The notes under the pieces: model-generated | The model's database searches: none | Seen by the model: the letters and a program-made list of their open reading frames with translations, nothing else | Told to the model about the DNA's origin: nothing | Part shown: positions 1 to 7,143 of the stretch, piece after piece | How the letters are laid out: each line of letters opens with the position of its first letter | Numbering within the stretch: position 1 is the stretch's first letter | Source: Gammaproteobacteria bacterium | Lineage (GTDB): Bacteria > Pseudomonadota > Gammaproteobacteria > Pseudomonadales > Halomonadaceae | Length of the DNA stretch: 9,346 bases | Reading direction: 5' to 3' | Assembly: GCA_023485185.1 (NCBI GenBank) | Contig: JAMCZP010000115.1 | Span: 1 to 9,346 of the forward strand | Position numbers and translations under genes: made by a program

Positions 1-399
<399 letters not shown>

Positions 400-545
400 A
401 TAACACCCAAGGGGTCTGGTCGCGATGATGACGTCAATGAACACCGGATACGCAGCGTGTGGCCTGACTCAAACGAGAACAGGCGGCAGGCAGTGAGACG
501 ATCACAATCTAGTTAAAAACAGCCAGCATGATATACCGCCAGTTA
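400..545 (+). other. 23S-5S internal transcribed spacer
   Basis: This is transcribed spacer between the 23S and 5S rRNAs, about 146 nt. I find no tRNA: no TTC-type T-loop or CCA end in either orientation. A small possible hairpin pairs GCCTG at 462-466 with CAGGC at 480-484. The spacer is presumably removed by RNase processing of the rrn precursor. Confidence 0.7.
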
Positions 546-664
546 CGCCTGACGACCATAGCACGCGTGAACCACCTGATCCCTTGCCGAACTCAGCAGT
601 GAAACCGCTTAGCGCCGATGGTAGTGTGGGGTCTCCCCATGCGAGAGTAGGTCATCGTCAGGCA
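546..664 (+). rRNA. rrf: 5S ribosomal RNA
   Basis: A complete 5S rRNA of about 119 nt. The terminal helix I closes GCCTGACGA (547-555) against TCGTCAGGC (655-663). Internal hallmarks are CCGAACTCAG around 588-597, AGTGAAAC near 598-605, and GCCGATGGTAGTGTGGGG followed by CTCCCCATGCGAGAGTAGG at about 614-651. The sequence is closest in style to Pseudomonas/Halomonas 5S. It is the last gene of the rrn operon entering from the left and is followed 15 nt later by a terminator. End points are set from the terminal helix, plus or minus 1-2 nt. A damaged partial second copy lies downstream. Confidence 0.96.
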
Positions 665-678
665 CCTATTCAACGAAG

Positions 679-704
679 AACCCAGCCACCCGGCTGGGTT
701 TTTT
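679..704 (+). terminator. Intrinsic terminator of the rrn operon
   Basis: A perfect 9-bp stem pairs AACCCAGCC (679-687) with GGCTGGGTT (692-700) around a 4-nt loop (688-691), followed by a T run through 704. It starts about 15 nt after the 5S 3' end, as expected for the terminator of an rRNA operon. Confidence 0.93.
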
Positions 705-724
705 GTTTGTGTGGAAAATCATAG

Positions 725-804
725 GGTCTTCCCAGGGAGAGTATCGGGGCGCCGACCGGCGGAAGCCCGCCCCCCAGAGCGCCGGCCCGAACATCGTCAG
801 GCAC
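725..804 (+). pseudogene. Relic of a second 5S rRNA gene (3' part, interrupted)
   Basis: Two pieces match the 3' half of the 5S gene in the same order and orientation. Positions 725-743 align with 5S bases 630-649 at 17 of 20 columns, sharing the GAGAGTA end. Positions 792-804 (CATCGTCAGGCAC) are identical to 653-665, and the match continues at 17 of 19 positions to about 810. In the real 5S gene the two pieces are 3 nt apart; here about 48 nt of mostly GC-rich sequence separates them. The 5' half is not recognisable. Each 5S-like 3' end is followed by its own terminator, which suggests a former tandem 5S-terminator unit. The second piece is convincing; the first is short and could partly be chance. 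It cannot produce a functional 5S. Confidence 0.6.
745..789. repeat. GC-rich hairpin-forming block inside the 5S relic
   Basis: About 45 nt made almost entirely of G and C, unlike the flanks, lies between the two halves of the 5S relic. It can fold in at least two ways: GGCGG (758-762) with CCGCC (767-771) around a 4-nt loop, or CCGGCG (756-761) with CGCCGG (780-785). It may be a small mobile or REP-like intergenic palindrome, or simply diverged spacer. Only one copy is present in this window, so the repeat status is inferred. Confidence 0.3.
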
Positions 805-811
805 TTATACC

Positions 812-853
812 AAAAATCCCCCAGAGCTTACGCGCTGGGGGATTCTTTTGTTT
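812..853. terminator. Bidirectional intrinsic terminator between rrn and guaD
   Basis: A 10-bp perfect stem pairs AATCCCCCAG (815-824) with CTGGGGGATT (835-844). It can be extended inward by two GC pairs past one mismatch, with loop TTAC. On the plus strand a T-rich tail follows (843-853). On the minus strand the stem is followed by five Ts, the complement of A812-816. It can therefore stop transcription from the rrn side and from guaD, whose stop codon is about 45 nt away. Confidence 0.88.
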
Positions 854-869
854 AAGGGGTGGGTTGTGT

Positions 870-882
870 GGTGTAAAACACC
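870..882. other. Small hairpin just past the guaD stop
   Basis: GGTGT (870-874) and ACACC (878-882) form a short 5-bp inverted repeat with a 3-nt AAA loop, 6 nt beyond the guaD stop codon. It lacks a good T run, so it is not a convincing terminator. It may help protect the mRNA 3' end, or may be chance. Confidence 0.25.
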
Positions 883-888
883 TTATAT

Positions 889-2205
889 TTAGATATTCCT
901 ACGGTGCTGGCACTCTCCACCAGCCCAGGTTTCATAGATAGCTCTGTCATCCGCTAACATCATCAATGCAAATAGCCGCTCACCGAGCGTTGTGCAGTGA
1001 TTGATACGCCGCGAGAGTAGTGACGTTGCTTGCGGGTCAATGACAACGAAATCAGCTTCAAGGCTTGGAGCAAGCTGGCCGATATGGCTATCAAGAGAGA
1101 GCGCTTTTGCATTGCCCATGGTTAAGCCATAAAAGCCCTGCCATGCAGTAAGTGGCTGGCCGCTCAATTGGCCCACTTGGTAGGCGGCTTTAAGCGTACC
1201 AAAGCCAGATAGATCAGTACCCGCCCCAATGTCGCTAGCGAAAGTAAATGCCATCCCCGTCTGTTGAGCGGCTTCACGGTCAAATAACCCACTGCCAAGA
1301 AAAAGATTAGAACTCGGGCAGAATGCAATATTAGCACCTCTATCTGCCAAACGCTTACGCATACCGTTATCAAGGTGTATGCCGTGAGCGAAGGTGCTGC
1401 GTGGGCCAACTAAGCCTGCTTCTTCATAAACCGCTAAGTAGTCACGGCTGCCTGGAAACAGCTCGGCTACCCAGTCCAGCTCGCCGCTATTTTCAGCCAG
1501 ATGTGTTTGTAGCCATAGGCTGGGGTCGTTGCGAAGCAGGGCGCCTGCAGCATCCATTTGCACGCGTGTTGATGTCGGGGCAAAACGAGGCGTCACGCTA
1601 TAGCCTAAACGACCATTACCATGCCAATCCGCTATTAGCCGTTCGGTATCAGCAATACCGGTTGCACCATCCAGTAGCGCCTCAGGAGCATTGCGGTCCA
1701 TCAATACCTTGCCTACCAGCATACGTAATTGGCGCTTTTGGCAGGCGTTAAAAAACGCATCAACTGAACCCGGATGGCTAGAGCCAAACACCTGCGCTGT
1801 GGTAGTCCCTGCACGCAGCATCTCATCAAGAAATGTGTTGGAAAGTGCTTCCGCATGAGCATGGTTGGCAAAACGACACTCTTCAGGGAAAGTATAGTCG
1901 TTAAGCCAATCCAATAGCTGGCGTCCATAGGACGCCATGATATCTAGCTGGACATAGTGAACGTGCGTGTCGATAAATCCCGGCATTATCAATTTGTCGC
2001 GGTAGTCCAACACGTCACTACCTTTGGGTAATGAGGGCACTAATTCATTGAAGTGACCAACTGCGTGAATGTGCTGCCCTTTCAACCAAAGTAAGCCGTC
2101 ACCGTAGTGCTCTAAACTGCCGGGCTGGGGAGTGTCGCCATTTCCTGGGTCGTGGGCAAAGCTAACCAATTCAGCGCGGATAAGCGTATCGGTAGAGGAA
2201 GTCAT
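889..2205 (-). CDS. guaD: Guanine deaminase
   Basis: A 438-residue amidohydrolase-superfamily enzyme, essentially the length of E. coli GuaD (439). It hydrolyses guanine to xanthine and ammonia in the cytoplasm using a bound metal, normally zinc. Metal and active-site motifs are all present: PGFIDTHVH with H81 and H83, PRFAPT at 206-211 (guanine site), QTHLAEN with H235, FAHGIHL with H274, and SDIGAGT with D325. The segments VGKVLMDRNAP (164-174) and CPSSNLFLGSGLF (296-308) are also typical of the family. The ATG at 2205 is preferred: it lies 1 nt after the xdhC stop (TGA-t-ATG), and the protein then begins like its relatives. An ATG at 2262 would add 19 unconserved residues read from inside xdhC. 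The ribosome-binding site is weak, which fits coupling to xdhC translation. A minor oddity is V where relatives usually have P after HVHY. This is the last gene of the operon, and its product feeds XdhAB. Confidence 0.95.
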   Translation of the reverse strand: MTSSTDTLIRAELVSFAHDPGNGDTPQPGSLEHYGDGLLWLKGQHIHAVGHFNELVPSLPKGSDVLDYRDKLIMPGFIDTHVHYVQLDIMASYGRQLLDWLNDYTFPEECRFANHAHAEALSNTFLDEMLRAGTTTAQVFGSSHPGSVDAFFNACQKRQLRMLVGKVLMDRNAPEALLDGATGIADTERLIADWHGNGRLGYSVTPRFAPTSTRVQMDAAGALLRNDPSLWLQTHLAENSGELDWVAELFPGSRDYLAVYEEAGLVGPRSTFAHGIHLDNGMRKRLADRGANIAFCPSSNLFLGSGLFDREAAQQTGMAFTFASDIGAGTDLSGFGTLKAAYQVGQLSGQPLTAWQGFYGLTMGNAKALSLDSHIGQLAPSLEADFVVIDPQATSLLSRRINHCTTLGERLFALMMLADDRAIYETWAGGECQHRRNI

Positions 2206-2206
2206 A

Positions 2207-3082
2207 TCAACTCGCGGTAGTAGATTGTTCGTCAAGGAGCGCGCGCAGGGCTTTAGGTTCAAGTCCGCGGGTATCCGGAGGTGAGGGCGTATCTGTTAGC
2301 CAAAGCAGCTCAGTCACCACTGTCAAAGCAATAGCATAGGGAGTTTTATTACTCAGCTTCGTCGCATGAATGCGACCGATGGGGCTCCGAACTCGCTCAA
2401 TCTGCTCTGGGGAATAGCCATCTCTTTTAAGGCGTCCTTGGAAGCTAGCCCACTTGCTGTCAGAACCAATTAAGCCAATCGATGCTAAATCACCTCGCTT
2501 AATAAGCGCTGTGATAAGCGCATAATCTTCGTCATGATTATGGGTTAACACCAGCGCATGTGTTTGGCTTGGTAATTTTGCGACACTCAGCGGTGGATCT
2601 TGAAGTACATGGCAGCTAAGACGTAATTGGTGCTGAAACTCTTCGCTAAAAGCATCGCTGCGGCTATCGTACCAATGCAACTGCCAGGGTAGTGGAGCAC
2701 TTAACTTTACGATTGCACTCCCCACATTGCCTGCGCCAAATATGGCGACGTGGGCAGTAGCGCCAGGAAAAACTTCTAACAGAATATTAACTAGCCCTCC
2801 ACAGCACTGGCCGCTACGGCCGCCCAACGAGAAGGCTTCTAAGCCAAACCCGTAACGTTGCTCTTTTAAGCGTGTGCGTGCAGCGGTAATAGTTTGCCAC
2901 TCAAAGGTACCCCCACCTAGCGTATCGAAGATTGCATCGTCGGTGATGACCATGCGTGCACCAGGCTCGCGAGGTGTTGAACCGGCGCTAGTCACCTGAG
3001 TGGCTAATACATGGGGTATGCCGTCCTGCTGTAAGCGATGCAGGGCAGCATGCCATGTTTCTGGCGCTTGAAGATCATTCAC
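2207..3082 (-). CDS. xdhC: Xanthine dehydrogenase accessory protein XdhC
   Basis: A 291-residue cytoplasmic chaperone. XdhC proteins bind molybdenum cofactor, allow its sulfuration and deliver it to the large xanthine dehydrogenase subunit; they are not part of the mature enzyme. Motifs in order are GSTPREPGARM (34-44), LGGGTFE (55-61), GQCCGG with C93/C94 (91-96), a Rossmann GAGNVG (116-121), LTHNHDEDYAL (179-189), IGLIGSDSKW (202-211) and RSPIG (232-236). Together these cover both the N-terminal CoxI-like and C-terminal Rossmann domains. The start is GTG at 3082-3080, sharing GTGA with the xdhB stop (4-nt overlap), with AGGAAG about 10 nt upstream. The in-register reading is GTG AAT GAT CTT; an ATG four bases further on is in the wrong frame. 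No truncation is seen. Confidence 0.95.
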   Translation of the reverse strand: MNDLQAPETWHAALHRLQQDGIPHVLATQVTSAGSTPREPGARMVITDDAIFDTLGGGTFEWQTITAARTRLKEQRYGFGLEAFSLGGRSGQCCGGLVNILLEVFPGATAHVAIFGAGNVGSAIVKLSAPLPWQLHWYDSRSDAFSEEFQHQLRLSCHVLQDPPLSVAKLPSQTHALVLTHNHDEDYALITALIKRGDLASIGLIGSDSKWASFQGRLKRDGYSPEQIERVRSPIGRIHATKLSNKTPYAIALTVVTELLWLTDTPSPPDTRGLEPKALRALLDEQSTTAS

Positions 3083-5502
3083 AGCGCTTTCTTCCTGATG
3101 ATACTGGCCGCCAGCATTACCCGCTCAGGGGTGGCCGGTGTGTCCAAGTGGGGTGATGTGGTGTAATCGGTAAGGCTCGAAAGAGCGTCACGCAGTGCCG
3201 ACCAGACGCAAATACCGAGCATAAAAGGAGGCTCGCCCACCGCTTTTGAGCGGTAAAGGCTTGCCATGGAATTAGGATGGTCTTCTAACAAAGCAACGTT
3301 GAAGATAGGCGGTAGGTCGCCAAAGGTTGGAATTTTATAGGTCGCTGGCCCATCACTGACTAGCACTCCTTTATTGTTCCATTTAAGCTCTTCACTGGTC
3401 AGCCAGCCCATTCCTTGTATAAAACCACCTTCCACTTGTCCAATATCAATAGCCGGATTTAGTGAGTCTCCCACATCGTGCAGGATATCAACGCGGTCTA
3501 CCTGGTACTCGCCGCTTAGGGTGTCGACGCTGACTTCAGCCACCGCTGCGCCAAAGGCGTAGTAGTAAAATGGCCGGCCCTGACCAACGGAACGATCATA
3601 GTGAATAAGAGGTGTGGCATAGAAGCCTTTTTCAGATAAAGAAATGCGATTTAGGTAAGCGGTTTGAACCAGCTCTCCCCAGGGGATGCGTCGCTCACTT
3701 TCGCCAAGCCCGGCCACCAACATACCATCTTCCAAGCGCATGCCTTCACGATCTAAGCCTACGGCAAAGTGCTCAGCGGCGAAGTCAAAAAGACGCTCCC
3801 GTAGTTTGCTGGCAGCATCACGCGCCGCCATACCGTTTAAATCAGCGCCGCTTGAGGCAGCAGTGGGAGAGGTATTAGGCACTTTATCCGTGCGCGTAGC
3901 GGTAATCCGCACATTATCTAAATCCAGGCCTAGTTCTCGTGCCACCACCTGACAAATTTTAGTGTGCAGGCCTTGGCCCATTTCGGTGCCGCCATGATTA
4001 ATCATCACGCTGCCGTCGGTGTAGACATGCAGAAGGGCGCCCGCCTGATTCAGATGCTGGGCAGTAAACGAGATACCAAATTTGACAGGGGTGAGCGCTA
4101 GCCCTTTTTTAACCACGGGGCTGGTGGCGTTATATTGAGAGATGGCTTTGCGCCGTGCCCAGTAATCACTGTCGTTTTCTAGCGTTTCGACCAGTGTATG
4201 GAGCAACTGTCGTTGGTCAACTTGCTGACCGTAATGAGTGACCTCGCGCCCATCACGGTAAAAGTTACGTTTACGCACCGTCAGCGGGTCTTCACCAATC
4301 TGGCGGGCAATATCATCCATCGCCCCTTCGATAACCATCATACCTTGAGGACCGCCAAAACCACGAAACGCCGTATTGGATGCGGTATGGGTTTTTGCTC
4401 GGTGACCAATGACCCGAGCATCACCTAACGAGTAGGCGTTGTCGGCATGGAACATTGCACGATCAACGATGGCATCGGAGAGATCAGGCGAGTAGCCGCA
4501 GTCACCGATCACGGTGATCTCGCCACCCTGAATAATGCCCTCGTCATCAATTGCTAATCGATAGCGGTTATGAAAAGGGTGGCGTTTACCCGTAGCGCGC
4601 ATATCTTCACTGCGCGGTAAGCGTAGGCTAATGGATTTGCCTGTGCGGCGGGCAATAATCGCGGCGATGCACGCCCATGGGGATGCCTGGGTTTCTTTGC
4701 CGCCAAAGCCTCCCCCCATACGCCGTACTTCAACCGTCACCGCATGGAATGGGATATCAAGGACTTCAGCCACGAGCTTTTGCGTTTCACTCGGGTGCTG
4801 ATTAGAGGTATGAACGACAACGCCTTCATCCTCGGTAGGGTGAACAACGCATGCCTGTCCCTCCAAGTAAAAGTGCTCTTGCCCGCCGACAAATAGCTCC
4901 CCTTCGATGATGTGCTCCGCTTGCTTAAGTGCCTGTTGCCAATCGCCGCTGGTTTGAGTGTGGGATGGGCGAACAAACTCTTCGCGCTCAGCGGCAGCAA
5001 CAGGGTTTAAGCTGGCGGGCTGCTCATCAATCACCACCGTGGCTAGTTTTACGGCGCGGCGAGCCGCCTGCAGTGACGTAGCCGCCACAGCGAAAAGGCA
5101 TTGACCGGCGTAGCTGATCTCTTGATCGACAAAAATGGGATCGCCTGGAAAGACCGGCCCAATATCGGTATGCCCTGGCACCTCATTGAAGGTGATTACA
5201 TCGACAATGCCAGCCGCCTGCCGCACCTTCGTAAGATCCAATTGCGTTAATGTGCCGTGTGCCACCGGCGAGAGGCCCAGCGCCACATGTAGTGCATCAG
5301 CGGGGAGTGCCAAGTCATCGATATAAGCGGCTTTGCCAGTAACGTGTTTTTCAGCACTTTCATGGAAGCTCGAACTTCCCGCTTGCCGTTGACCGGTGCT
5401 ATCTACCGTATGGCGGGCCAGTGGGGCTGCCCCTTGAATATGATCATGTAATTCACGGCGGGCGCGGCTGCTATCGCCGTCCAGTTTAGTGAGCGTACGC
5501 AT
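3079..5502 (-). CDS. xdhB: Xanthine dehydrogenase, molybdopterin-binding (large) subunit
   Basis: An 807-residue catalytic subunit that oxidises hypoxanthine to xanthine and xanthine to urate at a molybdenum centre, passing electrons to XdhA. Family motifs run throughout: HESAEKHVTGKAAYIDD (47-63, start of the first domain), GGQEHFYLEGQ with Q208, GGGFGGKE (263-270), NTAFRGFGGPQGM with R380 (the substrate-binding arginine of bovine R880 type), KFGISFT (474-480), GGTEMGQGLHTK (504-515), NTSPTAASSGADLNG (543-557), DVGDSLNPAIDIGQVEGG (676-693) and KAVGEPP with the catalytic E757. The length is normal for bacterial XdhB and no signal peptide is visible. The ATG at 5502 has a good AGAGGTG ribosome-binding site and overlaps the xdhA end by 17 nt. 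The resemblance to animal xanthine dehydrogenase around 474-557 is very close, so the assignment over other molybdenum hydroxylases is firm. Confidence 0.97.
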   Translation of the reverse strand: MRTLTKLDGDSSRARRELHDHIQGAAPLARHTVDSTGQRQAGSSSFHESAEKHVTGKAAYIDDLALPADALHVALGLSPVAHGTLTQLDLTKVRQAAGIVDVITFNEVPGHTDIGPVFPGDPIFVDQEISYAGQCLFAVAATSLQAARRAVKLATVVIDEQPASLNPVAAAEREEFVRPSHTQTSGDWQQALKQAEHIIEGELFVGGQEHFYLEGQACVVHPTEDEGVVVHTSNQHPSETQKLVAEVLDIPFHAVTVEVRRMGGGFGGKETQASPWACIAAIIARRTGKSISLRLPRSEDMRATGKRHPFHNRYRLAIDDEGIIQGGEITVIGDCGYSPDLSDAIVDRAMFHADNAYSLGDARVIGHRAKTHTASNTAFRGFGGPQGMMVIEGAMDDIARQIGEDPLTVRKRNFYRDGREVTHYGQQVDQRQLLHTLVETLENDSDYWARRKAISQYNATSPVVKKGLALTPVKFGISFTAQHLNQAGALLHVYTDGSVMINHGGTEMGQGLHTKICQVVARELGLDLDNVRITATRTDKVPNTSPTAASSGADLNGMAARDAASKLRERLFDFAAEHFAVGLDREGMRLEDGMLVAGLGESERRIPWGELVQTAYLNRISLSEKGFYATPLIHYDRSVGQGRPFYYYAFGAAVAEVSVDTLSGEYQVDRVDILHDVGDSLNPAIDIGQVEGGFIQGMGWLTSEELKWNNKGVLVSDGPATYKIPTFGDLPPIFNVALLEDHPNSMASLYRSKAVGEPPFMLGICVWSALRDALSSLTDYTTSPHLDTPATPERVMLAASIIRKKAL

Positions 5503-6943
5503 GGAGCATCACCTCTTGGTCGGGTGCTGAGAGGGAGAGATAGAGGCGTTCAAACAGATTTTTAGCCGCCTGTTGACGATAATGCTGGCTGCCGCGTACA
5601 TCACTCATGGGCTGGAAATCATCGTCGAGTGCCTGCTGAGCAGCGCGAAAAGCATCCGCAGTAATGGGGCTGCCTTCGAGCACCGCTTCGGCGGCCAGAG
5701 CGCGTTTGGGTATGGCCGCCATGCCGCCAAATGCAATCCGCACATCGCGTAAGTTGCCTTGATCAACGCGGTAACTGAAGGCTCCAAGCACTGCTGAGAT
5801 ATCATCTTCGCGGCGTTTAGATAGCTTCCACACACGCAGCTCGCTGTTTTGAGTCGGCTGCGGCATAAATATACGTGAGACGACTTCATCCGCGGCTAAT
5901 ACGGTCTGTTTATAATCCAGGAAGAAATTCTCAAGCGCTATGCAACGATTCCCCGTAGCGCTGGCTAGTTCTACTTGGGCGCCTAAAACGAGCAGCACCG
6001 GCGGTGTATCACCGATGGGGGAGGCGTTAGCGATATTGCCCCCCAGTGTGCCTCGGTTGCGAATCTGCTGAGAACCTAGACGGTGTAACAGATGTGCAAA
6101 AGCAGGAAAGTGCTCTGCAAATAGCGGCTCGAGCTGGGTATAAGTGACCCCAGCGCCTATCCACCAACCGGGTTGTTTCTCCAGTGTTGCTTCTTCGATG
6201 GTTAATAGCTCGGCAACGCGAGTTACATCAATTAGTTGTTCTAGGGGCGTTAAACGCTGGGTGCTTTCGAGCCACAAATCAGTTCCGCCTGCGACAAGTC
6301 TTGCTTGTGGCGCTTTAAGGCGCAGTTGCGTTAATGCTGCCAAGCAGTCGGGCTGAGCAAAAAAGGTATCTGTATCCGTGGGATCATGGGAGTCTGATTT
6401 GCTCTCGGTCACTGGCAGTGCCGCGTCATACCATTGTGGGCGCTCAAAAGGTATATCTTGCATGCGCAGCGCTGCATCACGGATAGGGCGATAACCCGTA
6501 CAACGGCATAGATTGCCCCCCAGCGTCGCTTCCAGGCATTCTGGCGTTAGCGGCGCAGGGCGTTGGATGAGGTCGTTATGAAGGGTAAAAAGCGACATAA
6601 CTATACCCGGCGTGCAGAAGCCACATTGACTGCCATGACACTCAATCATTGCTTCTTGCGCTGGGTGCAAGTGGCTATTTTGTGCCAATCCTTCAACGGT
6701 GACCAGATGTCGCCCCTGTAATTGATGGGCGGGGGTAATGCAGGCATTCACGCTGCTAAACGATTGCGCATTAGCCGTGGACTCACCAATAGCGACTGTG
6801 CATGCGCCACAATCGCCCGAAGCGCACCCCTCTTTGGTGCCTGTATGGCCCAAATGCTCGCGTAATAGCGTTAAAATACTGGTGTCTGGTGAAACATTAC
6901 ACCGCTGAGGGGTTCCATTGAGCAGGAACGCAATCGTTGCCAT
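5486..6943 (-). CDS. xdhA: Xanthine dehydrogenase, iron-sulfur/FAD (small) subunit
   Basis: A 485-residue subunit that carries electrons from the molybdenum site of XdhB to NAD+. The N-terminal ferredoxin-like domain has C40, C45, C48 (GCASGDCGAC) and C68 for the first 2Fe-2S cluster. The next domain has C107, C110 (SQCGFCTPG) and C146, C148 (GGNLCRCTGYRP) for the second, so all eight ligands are present. From about residue 195 comes the FAD domain, with LVAGGTDLW (216-224) and GTLGGNIANASPIGD (298-312), then the CO-dehydrogenase-flavoprotein C-terminal domain to about 470. The ATG at 6943 is chosen because GGAG lies 6 nt upstream and MATIAFLLNG is the usual beginning. An upstream ATG at 7051 would add 36 unconserved residues and run through the operator. 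It is the first gene of the operon, with the RutR-like palindrome 37 nt upstream of the start codon. Confidence 0.96.
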   Translation of the reverse strand: MATIAFLLNGTPQRCNVSPDTSILTLLREHLGHTGTKEGCASGDCGACTVAIGESTANAQSFSSVNACITPAHQLQGRHLVTVEGLAQNSHLHPAQEAMIECHGSQCGFCTPGIVMSLFTLHNDLIQRPAPLTPECLEATLGGNLCRCTGYRPIRDAALRMQDIPFERPQWYDAALPVTESKSDSHDPTDTDTFFAQPDCLAALTQLRLKAPQARLVAGGTDLWLESTQRLTPLEQLIDVTRVAELLTIEEATLEKQPGWWIGAGVTYTQLEPLFAEHFPAFAHLLHRLGSQQIRNRGTLGGNIANASPIGDTPPVLLVLGAQVELASATGNRCIALENFFLDYKQTVLAADEVVSRIFMPQPTQNSELRVWKLSKRREDDISAVLGAFSYRVDQGNLRDVRIAFGGMAAIPKRALAAEAVLEGSPITADAFRAAQQALDDDFQPMSDVRGSQHYRQQAAKNLFERLYLSLSAPDQEVMLHAYAH

Positions 6944-7143
6944 GCCAAACTCCACTGTAATTGTATAGACCGGGATTGTGTTGACCGATCGGTCAATATG
7001 CTCTGAGCTTGGGACAAAATGCTTCACCTTGCAAGTATTTGCTCGCTGCACAGTAGTGGGGCAAGCTAGTGAGTAATGCCAATTTTTGGGGCATAAACTC
7101 TATTAATTATTTCGTTTTGTTACTCTTCCAAGGAACCCTGTTA
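6944..7143. promoter_or_regulatory. Divergent control region between xdhA and the TetR regulator
   Basis: This is 200 bp between divergently transcribed genes, so it must hold both promoters. Its main landmark is the 16-bp palindrome at 6981-6996. For xdhA, TATACA (minus strand, 6967-6962) resembles a -10 box but would leave only about 12 nt of leader and lacks a well-spaced -35. For the regulator, TATGCT (6997-7002) directly after the palindrome is a possible -10. Neither promoter is convincing by eye. The stretch just before the regulator (7081-7130) is AT-rich. Confidence 0.6.
6981..6996. promoter_or_regulatory. RutR-like operator palindrome
   Basis: TTGACCGATCGGTCAA is a perfect 16-bp inverted repeat. 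The published E. coli RutR site is TTGACCAnnTGGTCAA, so both outer hexamers (TTGACC/GGTCAA) are identical and only the central bases differ. It sits between xdhA and a divergent RutR-like gene, where an operator controlling both would be expected. The sequence match is direct; binding by the neighbouring protein is inferred. Confidence 0.8.

Noticed and set aside
400..545. Possible tRNA gene in the 23S-5S spacer
   Set aside because: No cloverleaf, T-loop consensus or CCA end was found in either orientation.
711..941. Open reading frame of 76 codons on the plus strand downstream of the 5S gene
   Set aside because: It runs through the 5S relic, the GC-rich block, the second terminator and into the 3' end of guaD. 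It has no ribosome-binding site and an arginine/proline-rich, low-complexity product.
1164..1928. Several 70-120 codon reading frames overlapping guaD on both strands
   Set aside because: They are contained in the well-supported guaD frame in other registers, resemble no known family and lack translation signals.
5368..5502. Long N-terminal lead of about 45 residues before the first conserved motif of XdhB
   Set aside because: Bacterial XdhB subunits commonly carry a variable lead of this size; no signal peptide or extra domain is seen.
6944..7051. Upstream ATG for xdhA at 7051
   Set aside because: It would add 36 residues with no family similarity and place the operator inside the coding region. 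The ATG at 6943 has GGAG at proper spacing and the normal protein start.
7069..7143. Upstream GTG start for the TetR-family regulator, giving a 25-residue hydrophobic N-terminal extension
   Set aside because: RutR relatives begin close to the ATG at 7144, which has a strong AAGGA site 9 nt upstream; the extension reads AT-rich promoter DNA.
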